DNA from: Pseudomonadota bacterium
GTDB lineage: Bacteria; Pseudomonadota; Gammaproteobacteria; Acidiferrobacterales; UBA6901
Direction: 5' to 3'
Assembly (NCBI GenBank): GCA_021785515.1
Contig: JAJYEX010000004.1
Span: forward strand, 1-64,000
Length of the DNA stretch: 64,000 bases
Shown here: positions 27,086 through 34,349 of the stretch, in pieces
Position numbering within the stretch: position 1 is the stretch's first letter
Layout of the letters: the number at the start of each line of letters is the position of its first letter
The notes under the pieces: generated by a model
The model's input: the letters and a program-made list of their open reading frames with translations, nothing else
The model's database searches: none
What the model was told of the DNA's origin: nothing
Translations under genes and position numbers: made by a program

Positions 27086-27213
27086 GGTTGACTCCCTTTC
27101 GCCCCCTCAAGGTTAAACGAAGAGACGACAGGTATTCTGACAGCGGGGGCTTGTGCATAGCCAAACACGACTAAACCAATAATGACTACTGATATTCGTA
27201 CCATGATTCTTAT

Positions 27214-27309
27214 GCCCAACGATTGAGTTGAGCCGCGGCCAGCCAGGCGGGTGAACCTTTGACAGCGCGTTGCGCTGTCAAAGGCGTTGGCTCGAACGAA
27301 TTGTTAGGC
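27214..27309 (-). repeat. Integron attC site 1 (96 bp)
   Basis: On the plus strand GCCCAAC opens and GTTAGGC closes the site; between them TTGAGCC pairs with GGCTCGA and inner inverted repeats such as CTTTGACAGCG/CGCTGTCAAAG form the tip. On the minus strand it reads GCCTAAC to GTTGGGC, the consensus order for cassettes coded on that strand. It lies directly behind the gene at 27318-27791. Confidence 0.92.
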
Positions 27310-27317
27310 GATCGCAT

Positions 27318-27791
27318 TTAGGGCCGGTCATCACATTTTAGGGACGGCGTTTCTGCGCACTGATCCTGGGCCCAAGACAGCAACTCTTGGTTTTTCTTTA
27401 TGATTTCCTGCCACTCGGGATACCACGATGCGTTAGACTCCGTTGGTTGAAATTCTTTGGATTTGAAGGGTGGGTGTTCATTCCAATAGACGGCGACAGC
27501 GTTAAGAGTTCTAATTTCTACCTTCAGAAACTCACTGTTTTTGTTCGCACCTTGATATCGCCTGATGTGCGTAAGGTGGTCATCAAGATTGACATTCAGC
27601 AGCTTACGCAGGTCGGAGGTTTGACCTTTGTCCAGATAATGTAAATACGTAAGCGCGTTCATTGTGTTCTCAACGGCGTAGTCTTCGGGATCCGCTTGGG
27701 GCGTCGGATGTTTCGCTTTATAACAATACCCCCCGCCGAACCCCAGGGCGGCGACAAGCGCAACGACAACAACTGTTACTATCAGTCTCAT
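27318..27791 (-). CDS. Cassette-encoded membrane-anchored hypothetical protein
   Basis: 157 residues, one N-terminal membrane segment (VTVVVVALVAALGFGGGYCY) and a soluble, probably periplasmic part with two cysteines near the end (DQCAETPSLKC). I recognise no domain. It is enclosed between attC2 in front and attC1 behind, so it is the cargo of one integron cassette. Base composition is clearly lower in GC than the core genes around 43-50 kb, which fits an acquired cassette. Confidence 0.75.
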   Translation of the reverse strand: MRLIVTVVVVALVAALGFGGGYCYKAKHPTPQADPEDYAVENTMNALTYLHYLDKGQTSDLRKLLNVNLDDHLTHIRRYQGANKNSEFLKVEIRTLNAVAVYWNEHPPFKSKEFQPTESNASWYPEWQEIIKKNQELLSWAQDQCAETPSLKCDDRP

Positions 27792-27795
27792 AATC

Positions 27796-27842
27796 TCCTA
27801 ACGTCAAAGTTCAGGCGCGTCGCCTGGAGCGTCTTGTTGGGC
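27796..27842 (-). repeat. Integron attC site 2 (47 bp, short)
   Basis: TCCTAAC opens and GTTGGGC closes on the plus strand, with AGGCG/CGCCT as inner stem. It is a short attC-type site behind the gene at 27850-28311. The outer arms match less well than in sites 1 and 3. Confidence 0.8.
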
Positions 27843-27849
27843 TGCATCT

Positions 27850-28311
27850 TCATGGAACAGAATGCTCATTATTGAAATACCGTTTGACTGAGGGAATCCA
27901 AAACAAACATGCGTATAGGAAGATTGCTGTTGCTGCTGCCTCGGCTAATAACTTTGTTTTACTTAATCCCGGCGAATATTTATGAATAGAAGGCAATAGT
28001 ATCAGTAATGCTCCTGGAAGAAGTCCAGCAAGCACGATAAACCAGCGACCGGCACGGCTACGCGCCGCCATACCCCAAGCACCAATACCAATAAGGCTGA
28101 TAAGCAGAGCGAATATCTCACCGATACCGGAAGACCAGAGCTCGGCATAAGAAACTGGCTGCCCATTAACGGTAGATGGAGACATCGGTAAAAGCAAAAG
28201 CACAAAAGCGATTGGAGAAACTACCATTCCGCCCCGACAATACATACGCAATAGAGCAGGCATTTCTCTTGTGTTTCGCCAACATTTTAATGTGTTTTCA
28301 ATGATCCTCAT
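27850..28311 (-). CDS. Cassette-encoded four-helix membrane protein
   Basis: 153 residues with about four membrane helices (PIAFVLLLLPM, EIFALLISLIGIGAWGMAA, WFIVLAGLLPGALLILL, EAAATAIFLYACLFWI). No family recognised. It lies between attC3 and attC2 on the minus strand. The start at 28311 is the longest; a later start such as 28260 (MPALLRMYC) is also possible. Confidence 0.7.
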   Translation of the reverse strand: MRIIENTLKCWRNTREMPALLRMYCRGGMVVSPIAFVLLLLPMSPSTVNGQPVSYAELWSSGIGEIFALLISLIGIGAWGMAARSRAGRWFIVLAGLLPGALLILLPSIHKYSPGLSKTKLLAEAAATAIFLYACLFWIPSVKRYFNNEHSVP

Positions 28312-28317
28312 TTAGCA

Positions 28318-28384
28318 GCCCAACGCTGAAATTGAGCGGCCTGCTGGGATTTCCGCACAGGTCCGCTCAAATGAAATGTTAGAC
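28318..28384 (-). repeat. Integron attC site 3 (67 bp)
   Basis: GCCCAAC opens and GTTAGAC closes on the plus strand; TTGAGCGG pairs with CCGCTCAA as outer arms. The site is canonical in size and layout and follows the gene at 28394-28810. Confidence 0.92.
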
Positions 28385-28393
28385 AGTGATCGC

Positions 28394-28810
28394 TCATGGC
28401 GCGAAGCCTCCGATTGTCCACGTGGCGTAAGCAAATGTCCAAAGCAGAGGCTGGATGAAAGTTGCCAGAACCAGAATTCCTACCATCCCACGGAACCATA
28501 GCTTTTCCGACATTTGCCACAAGCAGGGAATGCAAAGACCAACAATCCCGTCAATCGGAATTTTCAGAAAGGCAATACTTCGCAAAGACAGGCCGACTTC
28601 ATAGAGAATTTGATTGCTGTTTGAGATAATCGCCGCAACAATGAGAACCGATACAAACGCAATCGAGACTGGCGACCGAAGCAAAAACTTTGATCGGAAG
28701 CGACGAACCAGCGATACGCCCAAAAAAAAGCCAAACATCGCAGATACCAGCGAAAGAGCCAGTGGATAAAGTATTATCAGTGGGCGGATAGTTGTGTGAT
28801 TGGGCATCAC
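28394..28810 (-). CDS. Cassette-encoded four-helix membrane protein
   Basis: 138 residues, mostly hydrophobic, with four predicted helices (ALSLVSAMFGFFLGVSLV, SIAFVSVLIVAAIISN, DGIVGLCIPCLW, GMVGILVLATFIQPLLW). No family recognised. Its start lies immediately behind a core site (GTTAGACA on the minus strand), as expected for a cassette gene. It differs in sequence from the neighbouring cassette protein. Confidence 0.7.
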   Translation of the reverse strand: MMPNHTTIRPLIILYPLALSLVSAMFGFFLGVSLVRRFRSKFLLRSPVSIAFVSVLIVAAIISNSNQILYEVGLSLRSIAFLKIPIDGIVGLCIPCLWQMSEKLWFRGMVGILVLATFIQPLLWTFAYATWTIGGFAP

Positions 28811-28811
28811 T

Positions 28812-28850
28812 GTCTAACAATTTAGCTGTGCCGCACCGGCCATGAAATTA
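28812..28850 (-). repeat. Degenerate or partial attC site 4
   Basis: GTCTAAC at 28812-28818 is a clear core site at the cassette boundary, followed by AATTTAGCTG and a GCCGCACCGGC hairpin with AATT(T) arms. The second core site is not recognisable, so the upstream cassette is probably decayed. Confidence 0.5.
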
Positions 28851-29075
28851 TCCGGAAACATGACACGTCGTCTCCGGCGTCGGCACCAGCGAATAGTTCA
28901 GCGGCGCCGCGCCAGCGAAGTTCGGTAAACCGCAGAAGATCTGGGAAGCAAGGTGTTGACTCATGGAAGCGAAGCGTACTTTCGCTGTCGCCGTCAACTC
29001 GTTGACGCGCAGCGCAACGAAGCTTCGCTTGATACCACGGTTTAAATTTTTGGTCCACGTTTTCTGTCGCATCAT
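28848..29075 (-). CDS. Doubtful small frame at the array edge
   Basis: A 75-residue frame without recognised domain, ending just before the degenerate attC 4. Its position would suit a fourth cassette gene, but there is no ribosome binding site worth naming, and another frame of similar length overlaps it. I keep it only because of its place. Confidence 0.25.
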   Translation of the reverse strand: MMRQKTWTKNLNRGIKRSFVALRVNELTATAKVRFASMSQHLASQIFCGLPNFAGAAPLNYSLVPTPETTCHVSG

Positions 29076-29079
29076 GCAA

Positions 29080-29580
29080 CCAGTTTATCGGGCGCCTGCT
29101 GAACTATTATTCGGTGGCAAAAATGCCGTATAACACCGCGAGACGTGCCCAATACCATGGGAGAGGTTACGGTAACTCATTGATTCTTTAATATCGACTG
29201 AGTTGTTATACGTCACGGTTTTCCTGCAAACAAGCCATAAAGCAATCGGGTGACGATTGCAAGATAATCCAGCTTAATGACTGTCTCAATGACTGCTTAG
29301 CGCCAGGGATCTGACGGCCACCGCGCGGGCATCGAGCGTCCGCTCAGGCCGACTACTGCGCATTCAGAGTAATCCACCTGGCTGAGTGAGATGGGGGGGG
29401 TGCGGACAGAAACTTGGACTAACGGGGGGAGAAGTTAGCGACCTGCCTGATTTCTGCAACTCAACGTACGGTCAAATGGCTTGCAATCGCGCGACGCTGA
29501 ACAGCAAATCAAGCCCATGCCGAAGAAGTTTGATGTCTTGCCGGATTCCGTTATCGATCACTTTTCGGCCACGCTGCCAT
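29080..29580. other. Non-coding stretch between array and higBA
   Basis: About 500 bases without a gene. Around 29113-29136 the sequence GGTGGCAAAAATGCCGTATAACACC resembles the higBA promoter/operator (TGCCGTATAA) and may be a relic of another copy. Confidence 0.45.
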
Positions 29581-29608
29581 TTGACTTAGTACGGCATTGC
29601 CGTATAAT
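29581..29608 (+). promoter_or_regulatory. higBA promoter with operator between -35 and -10
   Basis: TTGACT (29581-29586) and TATAAT (29603-29608) are spaced by 16 bases, a near-consensus sigma-70 promoter ten bases before the higB start codon. The palindrome ACGGCATTGCCGT (29591-29603) lies between them and is a good HigA operator for autoregulation. Confidence 0.75.
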
Positions 29609-30044
29609 TAGTCCAATATGCTGACCGTCATAGAGACCCTAACCTTTATGCGACTGGTCGCTGACTATTGGACCGAGGATGACGGTGGTGGATCCGCTGC
29701 TTGGATCGCTCAGAACCCGGATGCCGGCGACGTCATTCCCGGATCGGGTGGTTGCCGGAAGGTACGCTGGGTGCGTAAGGGCATGGGAAAGCGCGGCGGC
29801 GTGCGGGTTATCTATTTTAACCGATTGGCGAACGGGGAAATCTGGCTACTCTTGATCTATGCAAAGAACGTTCAGGACAACATTCCCGGCCATGTATTAA
29901 GACAGATCAAAGAGGAGATTGAAGATGCCTAATTCGCAGAAAGAACTGCGTGAACGCGGTGCCAAGCGCAATCTCGGGCAGGAGCTGTTGCAATCCGTGC
30001 GCGAGATGAAGGCGGGTCGCCGCGGACGCGTTCGCAAAATCAAA
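29599..30044 (+). repeat. higBA segment duplicated at 33043-33488, copy 1
   Basis: 446 bases match 33043-33488 at constant offset 3444, with several mismatches at the 5' part of the toxin gene and near identity after it. The repeat starts inside the operator (GCCGTATAATTAG), so copy 2 lacks the -35 box. Confidence 0.9.
29618..29932 (+). CDS. higB: HigB/RelE-type toxin (type II TA)
   Basis: A 104-residue toxin of the HigB2/RelE superfamily: the small fold ends with RWVRKGMGKRGGVRVIYFNR and IWLLLIYAKN, the signature of this group. Such proteins cleave mRNA on the ribosome. Toxin gene first and antitoxin second is the hig order. The antitoxin start lies inside the last codons of this gene. The start ATG is ten bases behind the -10 box, so the leader is very short. 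Confidence 0.88.
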   Translation: MLTVIETLTFMRLVADYWTEDDGGGSAAWIAQNPDAGDVIPGSGGCRKVRWVRKGMGKRGGVRVIYFNRLANGEIWLLLIYAKNVQDNIPGHVLRQIKEEIEDA

Positions 30045-30254
30045 GTGTCGGCCATTGTGTTGGCGCGGACCAAAGCTGGGTTGTCGCAGGCGCAATTTGC
30101 ACAGTTGCTCGGCGTATCGGTACGGACACTCCAAGACTGGGAGCAGGGCCGACGCGAGCCATCCGGTGCGGCGAAGACTTTGATTCGTATCGCTGCGCGT
30201 CGTCCCGAGGTGCTCCGCGATCCTGCAATATTGTCGCCGCGGGCGGTAACATGA
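29925..30254 (+). CDS. higA: HigA-type antitoxin, XRE family
   Basis: A 109-residue antitoxin with a C-terminal helix-turn-helix (LARTKAGLSQAQFAQLLGVS and VRTLQDWEQGRREPSGAAK). It neutralises the toxin and represses the promoter at 29581. The ATG at 29925 overlaps the toxin end by eight bases. The downstream sequence contains the TGCTGTAATC tandem repeat. Confidence 0.9.
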   Translation: MPNSQKELRERGAKRNLGQELLQSVREMKAGRRGRVRKIKVSAIVLARTKAGLSQAQFAQLLGVSVRTLQDWEQGRREPSGAAKTLIRIAARRPEVLRDPAILSPRAVT

Positions 30255-30303
30255 GATCGGTTCTGTGCTGTAATCTTGCTGTAATGACGCTGCATTTTGG
30301 TAC
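30141..30303 (+). repeat. higA 3' segment duplicated at 31691-31854, copy 1
   Basis: The last third of higA and about 50 bases behind it, including the TGCTGTAATC tandem repeat at 30266-30287, recur at 31691-31854. Confidence 0.85.
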
Positions 30304-30394
30304 GTTTGGGTATGCTTTGATGCATAGTGAAGCTACGTAAAATCATGCAGTTATATGTACTATGGCGCAGGGAAAAGTATAAAATAGGCCATTT

Positions 30395-30721
30395 CTAGGC
30401 CGGATGCGGATGACCCCCCCCACGCGCCTTCTTGCCCGTTCGTAGCAAGGTCGGCAGGGATTTTATCGCTTCGCCTGACTTCTCTTCAGCAACGCGCAAC
30501 TCGTAGATGGTCTGCAGGTTCAGCCAGAACTGTGGGCTGGTGTGAAAGAAGTGCCCAAGCCGCAGGGCTGTATCCCCAGTAATGGCCCGCTGGCCGTTGA
30601 GGATTTCGGTGATGCGGTTCGCCGGCACACGGAGCTTGCGGGCAAGCTCCGCGGCGCTCATATCGAGCGCTTCAAGCTGCTCGGCGAGATGCTCGCCCGG
30701 ATAAATTGCACTACGCGCCAT
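30395..30721 (-). CDS. HigA-family antitoxin (HTH)
   Basis: A 108-residue VapI/HigA-type antitoxin: IYPGEHLAEQLEALDMSAAE starts the conserved domain, RVPANRITEILNGQRAITGD is the helix-turn-helix, and FFHTSPQFWLNLQTIYEL is the typical end. It lies nine bases behind the toxin gene on the minus strand. The family order is toxin then antitoxin, so this is a second, unrelated hig locus. Confidence 0.92.
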   Translation of the reverse strand: MARSAIYPGEHLAEQLEALDMSAAELARKLRVPANRITEILNGQRAITGDTALRLGHFFHTSPQFWLNLQTIYELRVAEEKSGEAIKSLPTLLRTGKKARGGGHPHPA

Positions 30722-30730
30722 GGTGTCCTC

Positions 30731-31012
30731 CTAATGGTAATCCACGATCCCGACGTTGCTCGGACCCTTCGCATTCTTCGGCCACTCGAAACAGATCCGC
30801 CACTGATCGTTGATGCGGATGCTGTACTGGCCCTTACGGTTGCCTTTCAGGGCTTCTAGCCGATTCCCAGGCAAATCGAGATCGAGCAGCGAGTTTGCAG
30901 CATCAAGTTGGTCCAGTCGCATCTCCGCCTTCCGCGCGATTCCGTCGAACGCCTTGATCCTCTTGCCTTCAGCAAAAGTGCGGGTCCGCTTGTCACGATA
31001 GGTGAGAATCAC
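30731..31012 (-). CDS. HigB-type toxin (RelE superfamily)
   Basis: A 93-residue RelE/HigB mRNA interferase: YRDKRTRTFAEGKRIKAFDG, then ANSLLDLDLPGNRLEALKGN and YSIRINDQWRICFEW with the conserved basic and Trp residues at the active site. A GTG at 31012 gives the normal family length; the frame stays open to 31168, but the extra residues do not fit the family. AAGG lies close before it. Confidence 0.9.
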   Translation of the reverse strand: MILTYRDKRTRTFAEGKRIKAFDGIARKAEMRLDQLDAANSLLDLDLPGNRLEALKGNRKGQYSIRINDQWRICFEWPKNAKGPSNVGIVDYH

Positions 31013-31201
31013 GCCTTCACACTCTAGCAAGAAGTACGCGATACGTAAAGCATATGCATATTCAATTTCCTGCCCGCGTAGTCCATCTCGCAGCCTGTCC
31101 GTGGCGTATACGTCATCACGCAGCCACCGGTGTATGAAACAGACCACGATAACGGGATACCCAGGCAAGCTGAATGGGAACCGTGCTTCGGTGTCCCGGC
31201 A

Positions 31202-31700
31202 TTAATAGCCGAGGCACTCTGCCAATTTTTGCCAGATTATTCTCGGACATGATCGATTATCGGAGGTTTTCGTAGGACTGGCAGACTGAAGGGCGAGTCC
31301 CTTGTCGGTACCGATCTGCTGCAGTATGTTTTCGCCAAAGAGCGTGCGGTGTTCGTCGATCGCTGGGGATAGCGCCTGTTTGTCCTCCATGCGTACCGAG
31401 GTGCAGGCGAAGGCGATCAGGAAGTTGCCGCCGATGCGCCTAAGCTGGAACACAAGCCCGAACTCATGGGGGCGGCCCACCTTGCCCTTTTTGATGCACG
31501 CCACCGCTTGCGTGAAACGACAACCGCTTACCGGGCTTCACGGTGTGGGTGCGCACGAAATGTTCCACGTCCAGGAGATAAGGCCAGCCGTGCTCTTTGA
31601 CTTCGGTGAGCGCACGGCGAATGTGCCACGGCAAGGCGCGAAGCTGCCGGGCACGAATGGATTCGTAGAATTGAATAACGGGGCGAAGGGGAGCAGGTGC
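31202..31700 (-). pseudogene. Transposase remnant (DDE type, frameshifted)
   Basis: Two phases together give a coherent transposase piece: LPWHIRRALTEVKEHGWPYL and DVEHFVRTHTVKPGKRLSFH up to about 31500, then KKGKVGRPHEFGLVFQLRRI, ALSPAIDEHRTLFGENILQQ and IGTDKG. The catalytic segment is incomplete and the ends are missing. I would place it near the ISNCY/IS1182-type group, but family assignment is uncertain. Confidence 0.6.
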
Positions 31701-31854
31701 CGGCGCGAGCCATCCGGGGCAGCGAAGACCCCAATTCATATCGCTGCGAGTCGTCCCGAGGTGCTCCGCGATCCTGAAATATTGTCGCCGCGTGCGGTAG
31801 CATAAGGTCGGTTCTGTGCTGTAATCTTGCTGTAATGACGCTGCAATTCGGTAC
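31691..31854 (+). repeat. higA 3' segment, copy 2
   Basis: Copy of 30141-30303 with scattered mismatches. It carries the end of a higA-like frame (PSGAAKTPIHIAASRPEVLR), its stop and the tandem repeat TGCTGTAATCT-TGCTGTAATGA at 31817-31838. It is inserted between the transposase and HTH remnants, which points to a rearrangement through higBA copies. Confidence 0.8.
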
Positions 31855-31869
31855 ATAACCGGCTTCAGA

Positions 31870-32191
31870 TGGTCAAAAGTTTTTAGCGCCAACACTCCGG
31901 TCGGCTGGGGGGTGTCATAGACGAACGTCTCGGTCGACCAGCGACCGTGTCCATCCTGTTGCTTGATTGTCCGGATATAACCCGCGTCGCGCAGCTCCCG
32001 CAGCGCCGTCAGGATGGCGCCCCATCCCTCGCAAGCGAGGTCGGCGGCGGTCATCTGAAATCCGTCGGCATTGGACAGGAGGCGCACCAGCACCCCCGGG
32101 CCCGATAGGACAGCCGGTCATCCCGTGCCACGTCATTGCGGATCTGGGTGTAATGACGCTCGGGGCGGGGCGCGCGAATGATCCCGGTCAT
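31870..32191 (-). pseudogene. HTH protein of plasmid/phage replication type, frameshifted
   Basis: The start MTGIIRAPRPERHYTQIRND at 32191 leads to RDDRLSYRARG, after which the protein continues in another phase: LVRLLSNADGFQMTAADLA, ILTALRELRDAGYIRTIKQQ and GRWSTETFVYDTPQP. Joined, it is the winged-helix N-terminal domain common in replication or regulatory proteins of plasmids and integrative elements. The C-terminus is replaced by duplicated higA DNA. Confidence 0.6.
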
Positions 32192-32319
32192 GGTCCCTTC
32201 GGCTCCGCACCCGCGGCCTGCGTGCCGGACGTCACCGGCCGACCCCCTCGAACAGATCCCCATGGGACGGAGTTCCTGGGCATAGGGGGAAGCGCCCTTT
32301 GTTTCGATGCGCCATGTAT

Positions 32320-32721
32320 TCATTTGGCCCCGGAAATGCCAACCCGTGCGATGTAACCGGAGCGCGATTCACCGGCGCGCTTGGCGGCGTCATCGATCAC
32401 ACGCAGCACGCGCCGCGGCAACGTGATGTTGATGCGCTCGACCTTGTCGTCGATTTCGCTCAAGTCGACCTCCACGACCGCCCAGGTCCAGCCTTTCCAC
32501 TGACGTCGCTTGGTGTGCTCTTCGAGCGGACGCGGCTCCGGAATCGGCTGCTTGTCGTCCAATAAGCCTTCCAGGTGCAAGAGGATCGCCTCTTTGGCGT
32601 TCATCAGTGCCTCGTCCAGCGTGTCGCCGGCCGAGAAACATCCCGGCAGGTCCGGAACGACCACGCCGTAAACGCGCTTCTTGTCGCCTTTCTCGATAGC
32701 CACGGGGTAATGCATGATCAT
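32320..32721 (-). CDS. hicB: HicB-family antitoxin
   Basis: A 133-residue antitoxin: the partial RNase H fold (YPVAIEKGDKKRVYGVVVPD, PGCFSAGDTLDEALMNAKEA) followed by a C-terminal ribbon-helix-helix-like DNA-binding part (RINITLPRRVLRVIDDAAKR). It binds HicA and the hic operator. It begins three bases behind hicA. Confidence 0.92.
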   Translation of the reverse strand: MIMHYPVAIEKGDKKRVYGVVVPDLPGCFSAGDTLDEALMNAKEAILLHLEGLLDDKQPIPEPRPLEEHTKRRQWKGWTWAVVEVDLSEIDDKVERINITLPRRVLRVIDDAAKRAGESRSGYIARVGISGAK

Positions 32722-32724
32722 CTC

Positions 32725-32907
32725 CTATTTCAGACCGGCCTGTTTTCGTATTGCCTTCAGCAACCCGATGCCGAGGTCTTTCTTCGGATGCGGAATAGTG
32801 ACCGTGCCGGCCTTCTGGGGATGCTTGAACTGGTGATGACTGCCGCGGACACGGACGAGTCGCCAACCATATGCCTCCAGTTCCCGTATCAGCTCACGGC
32901 TGTTCAT
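32725..32907 (-). CDS. hicA: HicA-family toxin
   Basis: A 60-residue mRNA interferase of the HicA family: SRELIRELEAYGWRLVRVRG, the catalytic His in GSHHQFKHP, and TIPHPKKDLGIGLLKAIRKQ at the end. The ATG at 32907 matches the usual family length. It is coded ahead of hicB in the same unit and directly behind the palindrome at 32908. Confidence 0.93.
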   Translation of the reverse strand: MNSRELIRELEAYGWRLVRVRGSHHQFKHPQKAGTVTIPHPKKDLGIGLLKAIRKQAGLK

Positions 32908-32926
32908 AGTGTGTATTATACACACT
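32908..32926 (-). promoter_or_regulatory. hicAB operator palindrome
   Basis: AGTGTGTA-TTA-TACACACT is an 8+8 bp inverted repeat immediately in front of the hicA start. It includes a -10-like TATAAT on the minus strand, so binding of HicB (alone or with HicA) would block the promoter. Confidence 0.7.
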
Positions 32927-33061
32927 TAGTAACGCATCGCCACGGGATATTGCGGCCGACACGGGTCAGTGTGCTCAATGACGTGATGCAGTATTGCCCC
33001 GGAACGACGAAGCAAACATCTGCGTTTGGACAAGAGTTCTCCGCCGTATAATTAGTCCAAT

Positions 33062-33376
33062 ATGCTGACCGTCATAGAGACCCCAACCTTTGTGCGACTA
33101 GTTGCTGACTATTGTACCGAGGATGACTGTGGTGGATTTGCTGCTTAGATCGGCCAGAACCCTGATGACGGCGATGTCATTCCCGGATCGGGTGGTTGCC
33201 GGAAGGTACGCTGGGTGCGTAAGGGCATGGGAAAGCGCGGCGGCGTGCGGGTTATCTATTTTAACCGATTGGCGAACGGGGAAATCTGGCTACTCTTGAT
33301 CTATGCAAAGAACGTTCAGGACAACATTCCCGGCCATGTATTAAGACAGATCAAAGAGGAGATTGAAGATGCCTAA
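33062..33376 (+). pseudogene. higB-like toxin, inactivated copy
   Basis: This gene corresponds to 29618-29932. A TAG interrupts it at about codon 29 (GCTGCTTAGATCGG where copy 1 has GCTGCTTGGATCG). Other substitutions cluster before that point, while the 3' two thirds are nearly identical. Loss of the toxin with its promoter is the usual way such copies decay. Confidence 0.85.
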
Positions 33377-33488
33377 TTCGCAGAAAGAACTGCGTGAACG
33401 CGGTGCCAAGCGCAATCTCGGGCAGGAGCTGTTGCAATCCGTGCGCGAGATGAAGGCGGGTCGCCGCGGACGCGTTCGCAAAATCAAA
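33369..33488 (+). pseudogene. higA-like antitoxin, 5' fragment
   Basis: The first 40 codons of the antitoxin are identical to copy 1 (MPNSQKELRERGAKRNLGQE and on to KIK). The frame then enters integrase DNA, so the DNA-binding domain is missing. Confidence 0.85.
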
Positions 33489-34349
33489 TCTTTGGGATCT
33501 GCTCGACCAATACCAGAAGGAAATCACGCCCGGCAAGCACGGGGCAGCGCAGGAGCGTTCAAAGATCGGCGTACTAAAGGGCCTGCCGCTTGCCCGGTTG
33601 AGCCTTTCGGCCATTAACGGTAAAGCGATGAGCCAACACAAGGAGGGACGCCAAAAATGGTCTCGCCTGCGACGATCAACAGGGAGCTGAATGTGCTCTC
33701 CCATGTTTTTGCTGTCGCTAAAAAGGAGTGGCACCTGCACCTTCCTTGGGGGAATCCTGTTCAGCTTGTTCGCCGCCCAAAGGCGGATGATAAGCGTGAG
33801 CGGCGACTTCGGGACACGGAAAAAGCGCGCATCCTGCAGGTCGCCCGGAGGGACCAGGGGGAACACATCTATGAGATCATCGTGCTTGCCCTGGAAACCG
33901 GTATGCGACGCGGGGAGATCGCGGCGATGAGATGGGAGCACCTGGACAAAAAGAACCATGTGCTGCTCATCCCCCAAACCAAGACCGGTGTCTCCCGAAA
34001 AGTGCCGCTATCGAGCCGGGCCATACGGGTATTCAAGGGCCTGCCCCGGCGGATCGACGGCGCGGTGTGGAACACCCGACCGGAAAGCATCAGCCGGGCG
34101 TTCGAACGTGCATGCACTCGCGCTCGTGCGGATTATGAAAACGAATGTGGTGCGGCTGGGGTCAGGCCGGATGGGCTGATACTCGTAGATTTACGATTTC
34201 ACGGTCTGCGTCATGAAGCGACCTCCAGGTTATTCGAGAAGGGATTGAACCCCATGGAGGTCGCGGCCATCACAGGGCACAAGACACTCCAGATGCTGAT
34301 GCGGTACACACATCTGCGGGCAGAAGATCTTGTGAAACGACTGGGGTAA
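33489..34349 (+). pseudogene. Integrase pseudogene, 5' truncated and frameshifted
   Basis: From 33489 the frame LLDQYQKEITPGKHGAAQER matches residues near 68 of the integrase at 16786, with many substitutions. A missing A in the run at 33649-33653 shifts the phase; from 33660 the rest (VSPATINRELNVLSHVFAVA to RAEDLVKRLG) is open to 34349. The catalytic Arg, HxxR and Tyr are still there, but the N-terminal arm-binding domain is gone. It is a related, not identical, integrase from another island, marking the right side of the mobile region. Confidence 0.88.

Larger units (their letters stand above)
25864..27145 (-). mobile_element. IS3-family insertion sequence, cut by IS21
   Basis: orfA and orfB of an IS3-type element overlap by four bases on the minus strand. 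The orfB 3' end and the right terminus of the element are lost where IS21 starts at 25863. The outer end lies somewhere near 27110-27145 (sequence around CGACAGGTATTCTGACAG); I could not place the inverted repeat exactly. Confidence 0.75.
33043..33488 (+). repeat. higBA segment, copy 2
   Basis: Copy of 29599-30044. The operator is cut to its right half and the -35 box is absent, the toxin has a stop, and the antitoxin is cut after about 40 codons at the junction with the integrase remnant. Confidence 0.9.

Noticed and set aside
31012-31168. N-terminal extension of the HigB-type toxin at 30731
   Set aside because: The added 52 residues do not belong to the family, whose normal length is reached from the GTG at 31012.
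33640-33652. GGGACGCCAA, similar to the tRNA-Glu 3' end, as an attR candidate
   Set aside because: It lies inside the integrase pseudogene and the match is only ten bases; the rest of the tRNA end is missing.
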